DNA of 64,000 nt, taken from the NCBI GenBank assembly GCA_900473185.1, contig UCKU01000015.1, positions 119,011 through 183,010 on the forward strand, written 5' to 3'. A program made the position numbers and the translations under genes. Each line of letters opens with the position of its first letter. The first letter of the stretch is position 1. The DNA comes from Hyphomicrobiales bacterium (GTDB lineage: Bacteria > Pseudomonadota > Alphaproteobacteria > Rhizobiales > Rhizobiaceae). The notes beneath the pieces are model-generated. The model did no database searches, was not told where the DNA came from, and saw nothing but the letters and a program-made list of their open reading frames with translations. Shown here in pieces: positions 16,242 to 23,930 of the stretch.

Positions 16242-17486
16242 TCAGAAACGCACGGTAAACTCCGTTCCCTTGCCCACCTCGGATTTAACGACCAGCCGTG
16301 CACGATGGCGCGTCAGAATATGCTTGACGATGGCAAGCCCGAGGCCCGTGCCCTTCTTCGAACGACTGTCTTCGATGCTGACGCGGTAGAAGCGCTCCGT
16401 CAGGCGCGGCACGTGTTCGGCCGGAATGCCCGGCCCCTTGTCGACGACGCTGACCTCCACCGGCTGGCCCGACCCGTTCTTCAGCCAGACATCGACGACT
16501 TCGCCTTCCTGGCCGTATTTGCAGGCATTTTCCATCAAGTTCTCGAAGACCTGGACGAGCTCGTCGCGGTCTCCCAGCACTTCGACCTTGCCGTCGGGCA
16601 GGTGCAGATTGATCGAGACGCCGACATCCTTCGCAAGCGGCACGAGCGAATCCCTGACATGGCCGAGAAGCGGCACGAGATCCACTTTCTCATCGGGGGC
16701 GATATGCGACTTGAGCTCGAGCCTGGACAGAGACAGGAGATCGTCGACGAGCCTGCTCATACGCGTCGTCTGGTCGAACATGATGCCGAGGAAACGCGCC
16801 TGCGCCTTCGGATCGTTCTTGGCCGGCCCTTGAATCGTCTCGATGAAGCCGCGCAGCGAAGCAAGCGGCGTGCGCAGCTCATGGCTGGCATTGGCGACGA
16901 AATCCGAGCGCATGCGATCGATGCGGCGTATTTCGGAAATATCGCGGAAGGAGAGGATGTAATAGCGCTCGTTGCGGCCGCCGTCATCCTTGAATTCGAC
17001 GGGAGCGCTGCGGACGATATAGACGCGCTCCGAGGGCAGCCGCTCGGAATGCTCGATCTGGTTCGGGGCGTTGGTGGCGATGGTTTCGCGCACCATGTCC
17101 AGGACACCAGGCGACCGCAGCCGCGCCGATATATGGGAGCCGAGCATCACCTCGCCGAAGGCCTTTTCGGCCGCGCGGTTCTGAAACAGCACCGAGGCAT
17201 CTTCCGAGAGCACCATGACAGGGATATCGAGGCCGGCCAGCGTGGCGGAAACCTCCGGCAGGCGGCTCGGGAGCACTTCAGGCTCGGGTTCGACCGGCTC
17301 GGCGACATCAGGCTTGATGACCGGCGCCTCGTTGAAGAGCGAGGTGAAGATCATCACGAGCAGCAGGGCGAGCACGATCCATTTGTTCATGCCTGCGGCA
17401 AGCGCGACAAGCGCGCTCAAGAGCGTCGCCAGCAAAACCGGGCGCTCGCGCCGGATGCGCGCCAACAGGCTTTTTGTCCACGGCAT
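16242..17486 (-). CDS. phoR: Phosphate regulon sensor histidine kinase PhoR
   Basis: 414 residues from the ATG at 17486. Two closely spaced hydrophobic segments (LLATLLSALVALAAG and WIVLALLLVMIFTSLF) anchor the N-terminus. A PAS-like region follows (about 85-190), then the dimerisation/phosphoacceptor motif NASHELRTPLASLRGF, N-box VFENLMENACKYG, and ATP-binding DKGPGIPAEHVPRLTERFYRV with GTGLGLAIVKH. It phosphorylates PhoB when phosphate is short. GGAAG lies five bases before the chosen start; an upstream in-frame ATG at 17564 would add 26 charged residues with no ribosome site. It lies upstream of pstS with a 197-base gap. Confidence 0.93.
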   Translation of the reverse strand: MPWTKSLLARIRRERPVLLATLLSALVALAAGMNKWIVLALLLVMIFTSLFNEAPVIKPDVAEPVEPEPEVLPSRLPEVSATLAGLDIPVMVLSEDASVLFQNRAAEKAFGEVMLGSHISARLRSPGVLDMVRETIATNAPNQIEHSERLPSERVYIVRSAPVEFKDDGGRNERYYILSFRDISEIRRIDRMRSDFVANASHELRTPLASLRGFIETIQGPAKNDPKAQARFLGIMFDQTTRMSRLVDDLLSLSRLELKSHIAPDEKVDLVPLLGHVRDSLVPLAKDVGVSINLHLPDGKVEVLGDRDELVQVFENLMENACKYGQEGEVVDVWLKNGSGQPVEVSVVDKGPGIPAEHVPRLTERFYRVSIEDSRSKKGTGLGLAIVKHILTRHRARLVVKSEVGKGTEFTVRF

Positions 17487-17688
17487 CTCGTCTTCCAAAC
17501 TGCCCCTCACGGCATCGATTCGTTTTTCTTTGTATTCAAACTCTGCCTGATAGCCGCGTTTCATGACAGAAGTTTTCCGTTTGAGAAACTTGTACGAAAA
17601 GCCGCAGCGCTTACGCAGAGGATTTGATTTTCAATGATAAATATGTTCGCCTGCTGAAAAACGAAATCACCAAGCGCAGGAGGAGACG

Positions 17689-18570
17689 ATGGCCGAGGAC
17701 GTCGAAAGCAGAGCCGTGGAGCTGGAGATCAAGGGCAAGAGACGCGTCTTCGATATCGATGATCCCGTGCTGCCCGACTGGGTGGATGAGAATGCGCTGG
17801 AATCCGGCGGCTACCCCTACAAGAAGAAGCTGAAGGACGACGAGTATCTCGACGAGCTCAGGAAGCTGCAGGGCGAACTCGTAAAAGTGCAATTCTGGCT
17901 GCAGGCGACGGGCAAGCGGGTGATGGCGCTCTTCGAAGGGCGCGACGCGGCCGGCAAGGGCGGCGCGATCCAGGCATCCTCGGCGCACATGAACCCGCGC
18001 CTTGCCCGCGTGGTGGCCCTCACCAAGCCCACGGAGCGGGAACAGGGCCAATGGTATTTCCAGCGCTATATCGCCCAGTTTCCGACATCGGGCGAATTCG
18101 TGCTCTTCGACCGTTCCTGGTACAACCGTGCCGGCGTGGAGCCGGTCATGGGCTTCTGCACGCCGAAACAATACGAGGACTTTCTCAATCAGGTGCCGCA
18201 GGTGGAGAAGGTCATTGCCCACGAAGGCATATTCTTCTTCAAGTTCTATCTGGATATCGGCCGGGAAATGCAGATCAAGCGGTTCCACGACCGGCGGCAC
18301 GACCCGCTCGCCGTCTGGAAGCTCTCCTCGATGGACATAGCCGCACTGACCAAATGGGGCGACTACAGCGAGAAGCGCGACCGCATGCTGAAGGAAACCC
18401 ATACGGAATTTGCGCCCTGGACCGTGATCCACGCCAATGACAAACACCGGGCGAGGCTCAACCTCATCCGCCACATGCTGAAAACCATCGACTATGACGG
18501 CAAGGACAAGGACGCGATCGGCACGCTCGACGACAAGATCATCGGTTCCGGTCCCGGCTTCCTGAAATAG
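17689..18570 (+). CDS. ppk2: Polyphosphate kinase 2
   Basis: 293 residues, the size of single-domain class I PPK2. It reversibly transfers phosphate between polyphosphate and nucleoside diphosphates, favouring NTP formation in this class. The P-loop is FEGRDAAGKGGAIQ (about residue 81-94). The second motif is FDRSWYNRAGVEPVMGF, and the lid segment is KRFHDRRHDPLAVWKLS. AGGAGGAG stands just before the ATG at 17689. It is divergent from phoR, so polyphosphate use sits beside phosphate sensing, but I found no complete Pho box before it. Confidence 0.93.
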   Translation: MAEDVESRAVELEIKGKRRVFDIDDPVLPDWVDENALESGGYPYKKKLKDDEYLDELRKLQGELVKVQFWLQATGKRVMALFEGRDAAGKGGAIQASSAHMNPRLARVVALTKPTEREQGQWYFQRYIAQFPTSGEFVLFDRSWYNRAGVEPVMGFCTPKQYEDFLNQVPQVEKVIAHEGIFFFKFYLDIGREMQIKRFHDRRHDPLAVWKLSSMDIAALTKWGDYSEKRDRMLKETHTEFAPWTVIHANDKHRARLNLIRHMLKTIDYDGKDKDAIGTLDDKIIGSGPGFLK

Positions 18571-18751
18571 ACGTCCTTGGAATAGCCTGGCTAGTGACGC
18601 TGAAGCGCCTACAGCGCCGGGCTGGCAGGCGCTTTCCTCCTCGGAAATATTTCCGTGAAGCATCGCGTACACGCAGACATTGCGGAATGTCCGATTTTCT
18701 GACACGTCGTCAATTCAGGCGCAGAATGGTCGTTTAACGGAGGGGCGCTCG

Positions 18752-19309
18752 TTGCATACCGTTTCGATTGGAAACTGGGCATTGTTGATTGAAGACGGAA
18801 GCTTGCCGCTCATTTACGACAGCTACGTCAAACACGCCGCCTTCGTGGATCAGGTCAAACCGATTACCTCAGAAGGGCGCACGCTGTTCTTGGGCGTATA
18901 TGAAGGAGGTCGTTCGGATAGGTGGCCTGAGATCGTCATCACTCAGAGATACGAGGATGCCAGAGGAACATTCCATCCGGGTTTTCTTGTCGTTCCGGAG
19001 ACCTCGATCCTATTCGTCGGTGCCGGAGAACAACTTCTGGGCTATAATATTGAAAGGCGGGAAAGGATCTTCGAGGATCGAACCGATTTCGGCTTCTGGG
19101 GCTGGACGCGGCAAGGGGATTACGTCCTTATGGCTGCGGAATTGGAGTTTGGGGTCTGGAGGAAGACCGGCGAGAAGCTCTGGTCAGTCTTCGTGGAACC
19201 CCCGTGGACTTTCAATGTCTCCGGCGAGAATGTCGAACTGGACATAATGGGACAATTGAAAATATTCAGACTGGAAACTGGAGCGACGGCGCTGACAAAT
19301 GTGAGCTAG
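18752..19309 (+). CDS. Hypothetical protein, unknown function
   Basis: 185 residues from a TTG start at 18752, preceded by GGAGG eight bases upstream. A further upstream TTG in the same frame (18680) has no ribosome site. No signal peptide or membrane segment is seen. The protein is beta-rich and aromatic (FGFWGWTRQGDYVLM, VFVEPPWTFNVSGENVEL), reminiscent of a small beta-propeller or immunity-like fold, but I do not recognise the family. Its base composition is less GC-rich than ppk2. A dispersed repeat begins at its stop codon. Confidence 0.6.
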   Translation: MHTVSIGNWALLIEDGSLPLIYDSYVKHAAFVDQVKPITSEGRTLFLGVYEGGRSDRWPEIVITQRYEDARGTFHPGFLVVPETSILFVGAGEQLLGYNIERRERIFEDRTDFGFWGWTRQGDYVLMAAELEFGVWRKTGEKLWSVFVEPPWTFNVSGENVELDIMGQLKIFRLETGATALTNVS

Positions 19310-19415
19310 AGCGTGTGTTGCTCTTTCAGATTCGCTTGTCACGCTTTCATTCTTTGTTTTTACGCATGTCGTTTTCGCAAAACCGCTACTACACACCTTT
19401 GCGGGAATTGCTCTA
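19310..19415. repeat. Dispersed rhizobial intergenic repeat, copy 1
   Basis: About 106 bases beginning AGCGTG and ending TTGCTCTA. The core from 19354 (TTGTTTTTACGCATGTCGTT) aligns with copies at 20713-20816 and 57642-57699; all share CGCA-AACCGC and a C-TTTGC segment before a GCTnTA end. It starts right after the stop codon of the preceding gene. Confidence 0.65.
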
Positions 19416-19425
19416 GCCGGGTCGC

Positions 19426-20676
19426 TTACTGGCCCGGCAGGATCCGCACGGCAAAGAGATTGATGCCGCGGGCCTTGCCGTCGACATCGCTGTTGATCAT
19501 CAGCCGGCCCGGAGAACTCGGCGCCAGGGAGCGGTCGAAGCGTACTTGCAGCAGCGCGTCCGATTTTTCACGCGTGACGTTGAAACGATGGCGGGCGCAA
19601 TTGCCGAGCGACTGGAAATCGCACTCGACGGTGATCTGGGTCGGCTCGTCCGTGGTGGACTGCAGGGTCAGCGCGATGGTCGAGGACTTGCCGGCGAGCT
19701 GCTGCAGGACATTGGCGGGAATGGTGATGGAGATATTGCCATCCGTATTGCCGCTCTGAGACGTCAGGCGGACGGCCGGGCCTTCGGTTTCCGTAACATT
19801 TTCCGTGCGGGCGCGCGCGCCGCTTTCGATCTTGTCGGCATCGGCGGGCTTGAAGACCTCGATCCAGTCTGCCGAGAAGCCGTTTTGCGGATCGATCGTG
19901 ACCGGCTGGTCGACATGCGAAGACGCGTCGTCACCGGCGCTGTCCTCACCATTGAAATCTTCGGGCTGCGTGCTGGCGGGCGGATTGGCGACGCTGGTGT
20001 CGCGCTGGGCTGCCGTCTTCAGCAGGCCGGAACTATAGACCCACCAGCCACCTGTACCGATGAAGGCGAGAGCCACGCACCAGACGAGCAGGCGCGAGAA
20101 GAACTTGCGCGGCTTGCGGCGAACAGCGGCCCGTTCGGGGCGGAAATCCATGCCGCCGCGCTTCTCCGGCGTCGCGCGCGTCTCTCCGCGCATCTCTCCA
20201 TCAGGTGCCGCCCCCAGCTGATCGGCGCTGCTGGCCCTGATATCATCCAGGCTTGCATCATCCGTGCGCCGGGAGGTGGCCTTGTAGCCGCGCGTCTCAC
20301 CTGTAACGGCCAGGTGGTCATCCTCGCCCTCGTGATAGATGGGCTCGCCCCCGCGATAGACGGGCTCCTGCTCGGGATAGGCGGGCTCTTCCACGTGATG
20401 GGCGGGCTCAGGGATCTCCACAACAGGCGGGACCGGAACTTCCGGAGGCCCCTGCCGCGGGTGAAGGCGGGCGCGCTCTTCGTTCTCGATGGTGTGGATC
20501 GTGGTTTCGAGGCGGTGGCGGTGATGGGCCACCACATCGGCATCAGTGATATCCTGCTTGCGCAGGCCGGCTTCCAGCGCCTGACGCGCGGACTGATAGA
20601 TGCGTGCACGAACTTCCGCACTGTCGCGGTCGGAATTATCCAGCGCAGTTCTGATAGCCGTTTCTAATCCGCTCAC
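19426..20676 (-). CDS. Conserved-type membrane-anchored protein, unknown function
   Basis: 416 residues from a GTG start at 20676, with GAAGGG about seven bases upstream. The N-terminal 60 residues are helical (LETAIRTALDNSDRDSAEVRARIYQ...). A long acidic, proline-rich linker with repeated PAHHVEEPAYPEQEPVYRGG-like units follows. One membrane helix (LLVWCVALAFIGTGGWWVYSS, about 215-235) then leads into a C-terminal beta-rich domain with PAVRLTSQSG and ISITIPANVLQQLAG. The topology suggests a cytoplasmic N-terminus and a periplasmic sensing or binding domain. I do not recognise a named family. The frame continues upstream to 21021 only through repeat DNA. Confidence 0.7.
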   Translation of the reverse strand: MSGLETAIRTALDNSDRDSAEVRARIYQSARQALEAGLRKQDITDADVVAHHRHRLETTIHTIENEERARLHPRQGPPEVPVPPVVEIPEPAHHVEEPAYPEQEPVYRGGEPIYHEGEDDHLAVTGETRGYKATSRRTDDASLDDIRASSADQLGAAPDGEMRGETRATPEKRGGMDFRPERAAVRRKPRKFFSRLLVWCVALAFIGTGGWWVYSSGLLKTAAQRDTSVANPPASTQPEDFNGEDSAGDDASSHVDQPVTIDPQNGFSADWIEVFKPADADKIESGARARTENVTETEGPAVRLTSQSGNTDGNISITIPANVLQQLAGKSSTIALTLQSTTDEPTQITVECDFQSLGNCARHRFNVTREKSDALLQVRFDRSLAPSSPGRLMINSDVDGKARGINLFAVRILPGQ

Positions 20677-20712
20677 ATCAGGCCCTTCACGTTTCGTGCC
20701 GGCATCAACACC

Positions 20713-20816
20713 TAAAGCGCGTCGCGATCTTTCAGATCGCTTGCCACGCTTTAGGCTCTTGTTTTCGCATGTCGTTACCGCAAAACCGCAGCACACTTTT
20801 GCGCGACATGCTTTAG
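20713..20816. repeat. Dispersed rhizobial intergenic repeat, copy 2
   Basis: About 104 bases, from TAAAGCGCGTCGCGATC to GCGCGACATGCTTTA, in the upstream region of the preceding minus-strand gene. It includes a local stem GCGATC-TTTCA-GATCGC. It is the most complete of the three copies in the window and has matched ends (TAAAGC and GCTTTA). Confidence 0.7.
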
Positions 20817-21021
20817 AGATTGTATGCCTGTCAAAATTCGGTAGCGGCAAGTGCGGCAAACCGCAAGCCTTGCAGCCCTTCCGGAGCGCATCGGCGGGGG
20901 AAAAGCAGCCGCCGGGCGTTCCGAATTCTCCATTAGATATGATGAAAATGGACAGGATTACGGAGAAAGGCGCAAGAAAAGAACCGCACTCTTTTCCTCG
21001 GTCGTTGTCTCTGTTAATCAA

Positions 21022-21043
21022 TTGACGTTTCCGTAAACGTCAA
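21022..21043. promoter_or_regulatory. Palindromic operator before the nitronate monooxygenase gene
   Basis: TTGACGTTT (21022-21030) and AAACGTCAA (21035-21043) form a perfect inverted repeat around CCGT, 14 bases before the start codon. A related sequence, TTGACGTTTACGTTAA, lies upstream of fadD. The bound regulator is not in the window. Confidence 0.65.
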
Positions 21044-21057
21044 AGAGCGGTGAAAGC

Positions 21058-22017
21058 ATGGCCCTGCCCCCAATCCTTAGGGATAATCTGAGACTGCCGG
21101 TCATCGGCTCGCCGCTTTTCATCGTCTCCCATCCGGCGCTGACACTGGCGCAATGCAAGGCCGGCGTGATCGGCGCGTTTCCGGCCTTGAACGCGCGGCC
21201 GGAAAGCCAGCTCGACGAGTGGCTGGCCATGATCACCGAAGATCTTGCCCACTATAACGCCAGGCATCCGGAACGGCCGGCCGCCCCCTTCGCGGTCAAC
21301 CAGATCGTCCATATGTCGAACAAGCGGCTGGAGCATGATCTGATGCTCTGCGTGAAATACAAGGTGCCTGTCGTCATTTCCTCGCTTGGCGCCGTGCCGG
21401 AAGTGAATGCAGCTGTTCATTCCTACGGCGGCATCGTGCTCCATGACGTCATCAACAACCGCCATGCCAATTCGGCGATCCGCAAGGGTGCGGACGGGCT
21501 GATTGCGGTTGCGGCAGGTGCGGGCGGACATGCGGGTACGCTTTCCCCCTTCGCACTGGTGCAGGAAATCCGCGAATGGTTCGACGGCCCGCTGCTGCTT
21601 GCCGGCTCGATTGCGACCGGCGGCGCTATCCTCGCAGCACAGGCAATGGGCGCCGACATGGCCTATATCGGCACGCCCTTCATCGCGACCGAGGAGGCGC
21701 GCGCCTCCGATGCCTACAAGCAGGCGATCGTCGAAGGAGCCGCTGCCGATATCGTCTACTCGAACTATTTCACCGGCGTGCACGGCAACTACCTGAAGCC
21801 CTCCGTTCGCGCGGCAGGCCTCGACCCGGACGATCTGCCTGAAGCCGATCCCTCGAAGATGGATTTCGAACAGGCGACCGGCGGAGCAAAGGCATGGAAG
21901 GACATCTGGGGCAGCGGCCAGGGCATCGGCGCGATCAAGGCGGTGGAACCGGTGGCAAAGCTGGTCGACCGGCTGGAAGCGGAATATCAAGCCGCCCGCA
22001 CCCGGCTGGCGCTCTGA
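21058..22017 (+). CDS. Nitronate monooxygenase family protein
   Basis: 319 residues, an FMN-dependent TIM-barrel protein of the 2-nitropropane dioxygenase family. Seen features: PVIGSPLFIVSHPALTLAQCKAGVIGAFPALN at the N-terminus, VPVVISSLGAVPEVN in the middle, GLIAVAAGAGGHAG with the active-site histidine, and the FMN phosphate loops LLLAGSIATGGAILAAQAMGADMAYIGTPFIAT. Members oxidise propionate-3-nitronate or similar alkyl nitronates; some are enoyl-reductase-like. The palindromic operator 14 bases upstream implies tight repression. The true substrate is not known from sequence. Confidence 0.85.
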   Translation: MALPPILRDNLRLPVIGSPLFIVSHPALTLAQCKAGVIGAFPALNARPESQLDEWLAMITEDLAHYNARHPERPAAPFAVNQIVHMSNKRLEHDLMLCVKYKVPVVISSLGAVPEVNAAVHSYGGIVLHDVINNRHANSAIRKGADGLIAVAAGAGGHAGTLSPFALVQEIREWFDGPLLLAGSIATGGAILAAQAMGADMAYIGTPFIATEEARASDAYKQAIVEGAAADIVYSNYFTGVHGNYLKPSVRAAGLDPDDLPEADPSKMDFEQATGGAKAWKDIWGSGQGIGAIKAVEPVAKLVDRLEAEYQAARTRLAL

Positions 22018-22142
22018 ACCACGGGCCTTTCCACAGGCTTCAGCTTTTTTGCCCGGGGGCATAAGAGGGTGCTTGAAATCTTCAGACAATGGCTGTATCA
22101 GCCCCATGCAAATCGCGGGCCGCATGCTTCGCCCGCCGGATT

Positions 22143-22218
22143 GCCGCTTTAGCTCAGTCGGTAGAGCACATCATTCGTAATGATGGGGTCACGTGTTCGA
22201 GTCACGTAAGCGGCACCA
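22143..22218 (+). tRNA. tRNA-Thr (anticodon CGT)
   Basis: GCCGCTT (22143-22149) pairs with AAGCGGC (22208-22214); A is the discriminator and CCA is encoded at 22216-22218. The D-arm (AGCTCAGTCGGTAGAGC), anticodon loop ATT-CGT-AA and the T-arm (CACGTGTTCGAGTCACGTAAG) are regular. It reads ACG codons. Its last 16 bases before CA are the attachment core of the element to the right. Confidence 0.97.
22202..22217 (+). other. Attachment site copy within tRNA-Thr (attL)
   Basis: TCACGTAAGCGGCACC, the 3' end of the tRNA gene, recurs exactly at 23580-23595. The flanking bases differ on both sides, so the identity is exactly 16 bp. This is the usual footprint of site-specific integration into a tRNA gene. 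Confidence 0.75.
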
Positions 22219-22354
22219 TTTTTCTTGTGAAATTACAGTCAAAATAACTGCCTATCGAGAGGCAGGGATTTTCAATCCACCTTTTTGCCCATCTAATCGA
22301 TCGCGATCAGGCGTCTTGTAACAAGCAGAATAACTGCCAAGCCCACTCGGAACG

Positions 22355-22585
22355 ATGAAAATAGCACCGCCAGACCTTTCGGAAGATCAAGATGACAGGT
22401 TCCTGCGCTGTCAGGATGCACTGTACGTTTCGTTCCTGAAAGTTCTGGAGGACGCGACAGAGGCAGGATGGCGCCCACAGGAGGCGCTGGTGGCTCTTAT
22501 CTCGCTCGCGGATAATCATGCTCTGATGCTCGATTCGAATGCTGAGATCGAGGAGTTGCTGGCGGTGTTGAAGAAGCGCTTTTAG
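22355..22585 (+). CDS. Small hypothetical protein in the tRNA-Thr cassette
   Basis: 76 residues, acidic and mainly helical (ALYVSFLKVLEDATEAGWRPQEALVALISLADNHALML). No membrane segment, signal peptide or known motif. The ribosome site is weak. It is the first frame inside the direct-repeat-bounded cassette, transcribed towards the HNH-like gene, with 127 bases between them. The function is unknown. Confidence 0.6.
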   Translation: MKIAPPDLSEDQDDRFLRCQDALYVSFLKVLEDATEAGWRPQEALVALISLADNHALMLDSNAEIEELLAVLKKRF

Positions 22586-22712
22586 CACTGGCGGAGCAGA
22601 GATGGCATGCGAGGCGTCACGATTGGCTGAGAAGCATTGCGATAAGACGAGAGCGCTACACCTCAGTGCCGACGTCACGCTATCCATTCAAACGACGCTC
22701 AGTAGGTGATGG

Positions 22713-23552
22713 ATGGCAAAGAGACGCAAACAGCCCGTGAAGACAATAGGCGAATGCCATTTGTGCGGAGAGACGAAACGCCTTTGCAACGCACACCTCT
22801 TTCCGAACGGTCTAAGGAAATTCGTGGGCGAGTCTGCCACCGATCCTTCCTTCTATGTCGTAAATGTGGAGACTGGCGAAGGGCGACAGCATCATACCTT
22901 GTTCTACGATCCGGCAATTCTCTGTGCCGATTGCGATGGGAAGCTGGGAAAGTTCGACAGTACACTTATCGACTTTGTGCAGCGATGGAACGACCATCCA
23001 AGCCGCGACCGTCAGATCACAACGCAAGGCTATGACCCGGTAGCCATCCAAGTCGATACCGCCAAGCTGCGGCAAGCGGTCCTCATCTGCATCTATCGGT
23101 TCGCGATATCCACGCGTTACCCGAAATTCTCAGTGCATCCATTCCTCCTGGCCATCCTGACACGCATTGTCATTGAGGGAGGGGCAAGGCCTGACGACCC
23201 TTTCCATGTCGCAATCATAGGCTATTCAAAGCACGTGGTCTCAACTGGTAACGGGACAATTGACGTCAGTCAGATCGGACGGCCACACCCCGCCATGAGT
23301 GACCGAGCTTATTTCATGGAGCTATTTGGATTGTCGATCTTCGTTCAATTGGAGCGCGATCCTAGAGCAGGACCAGACCATTACGTAGGAGAGCCGGACG
23401 GCAGACCAGATAGCGCCACGGTTCATATTACATCTGTAAGGTTCGGCACCCCATCGTTCACGCATTGCTTGAACATCATAGAAGCAGGTGCTGCGCGAAG
23501 TCCTTCGCAAAGTATTCGGCCCGCTGACGCAGAACCGCAAACTAGGTCATGA
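22713..23552 (+). CDS. HNH-like zinc-binding protein, putative nuclease cargo
   Basis: 279 residues. The N-terminal 80 residues have a treble-clef pattern: CHLC (Cys15, Cys18), then NAHLFP (His28) and, after about 40 residues, ILCADCDGKLGKFD (Cys71, Cys74). This spacing is that of a broad family annotated as HNH endonuclease-like, in which CxxC, a xHxxP block and LCxxCD/E are kept. The second HNH histidine is replaced by Asp75, so catalysis is uncertain. The remaining 200 residues have no recognised domain. It is the main cargo between the two att copies and ends 27 bases before the right copy. A defence or DNA-processing role is inference only. Confidence 0.65.
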   Translation: MAKRRKQPVKTIGECHLCGETKRLCNAHLFPNGLRKFVGESATDPSFYVVNVETGEGRQHHTLFYDPAILCADCDGKLGKFDSTLIDFVQRWNDHPSRDRQITTQGYDPVAIQVDTAKLRQAVLICIYRFAISTRYPKFSVHPFLLAILTRIVIEGGARPDDPFHVAIIGYSKHVVSTGNGTIDVSQIGRPHPAMSDRAYFMELFGLSIFVQLERDPRAGPDHYVGEPDGRPDSATVHITSVRFGTPSFTHCLNIIEAGAARSPSQSIRPADAEPQTRS

Positions 23553-23579
23553 CACGAAGCCCTGGGATAGTTGGCCAAA

Positions 23580-23595
23580 TCACGTAAGCGGCACC
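23580..23595 (+). other. Second attachment site copy
   Basis: TCACGTAAGCGGCACC, identical to the tRNA-Thr 3' end at 22202-22217. It is too short to be a tRNA gene. It separates the cargo cassette from the iteron/primase module and directly abuts the first iteron. Confidence 0.75.
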
Positions 23596-23867
23596 GGCGG
23601 AGGTGGCGGAGGTTAAACCTCATTTTCCAAGAGTAGCCGGAAACACCCTGTATTTCGCCCTATACAGGCCGGCAAAACCCGTTTCCGGCACCCTTCAGCA
23701 AACAACCTCCCCCACCTCCTCCAGCAGACGATAATGATTTGAAATCAATGGCTTAACCCGGAGGAGGTTACCTCCTCCATAACCCCCTCCACCGCCATGA
23801 ACCTCCTCCAAGACCTGCCTTCACTGGAGGAGGTTCCACGCCCGGAGGAGGTTGCCTGGAGGAGGTT
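23596..23867. repeat. Iteron array, putative replication origin
   Basis: Eleven copies of a decamer GGAGGAGGTT or its complement. Exact direct copies start at 23760, 23826, 23844 and 23858; an exact inverted copy is at 23800-23809. One-mismatch inverted copies are at 23704, 23713, 23769 and 23781, and GGCGGAGGT variants at 23596 and 23605. Copies at 23760-23778 form the palindrome GGAGGAGG-TTA-CCTCCTCC. The array is non-coding, lies beyond the terminator of the primase gene and resembles Rep-binding origins of satellites and plasmids. Confidence 0.7.
23636..23689. repeat. Nested inverted repeat within the putative origin
   Basis: An outer 9-bp pair, GCCGGAAAC (23636-23644) and GTTTCCGGC (23681-23689), encloses an inner 7-bp pair, CCTGTAT (23647-23653) and ATACAGG (23662-23668). 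The second can form a stem with an eight-base loop. It may be an unwinding, priming or recombination structure. Confidence 0.6.
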
Positions 23868-23884
23868 CGTCATTCGTCGGGCAA

Positions 23885-23911
23885 CAAAAAACCCGGCTCG
23901 ATGGCCGGGTT
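23885..23911 (-). terminator. Intrinsic terminator of the primase gene
   Basis: On the minus strand AACCCGGC (23911-23904, as read) pairs with GCCGGGTT (23897-23890), with a TTTTTT run to 23885. It is 20 bases after the primase stop and isolates the iteron array from transcription. Confidence 0.85.
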
Positions 23912-23930
23912 GTCAGGGTGTCGGTGTGGG

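Noticed and set aside
17563..17569. A Pho half-site (CTGTCAT on the minus strand) near the upstream phoR start
   Set aside because: The second half-site at the right spacing is missing, so it is not counted as a Pho box for phoR or ppk2.
23580..23595. A second tRNA-Thr gene
   Set aside because: Only 16 bases of the tRNA 3' end are present; there is no D-arm or anticodon arm. It is an attachment-site duplicate.
23704..23867. The GGAGGAGGTT repeats as ribosome-binding sites of small genes
   Set aside because: They occur in both orientations and are not followed by start codons with open frames at suitable spacing.
23596..23867. A CRISPR array
   Set aside because: The repeats are only about ten bases, irregularly spaced and in both orientations; no cas gene is present anywhere in the window.
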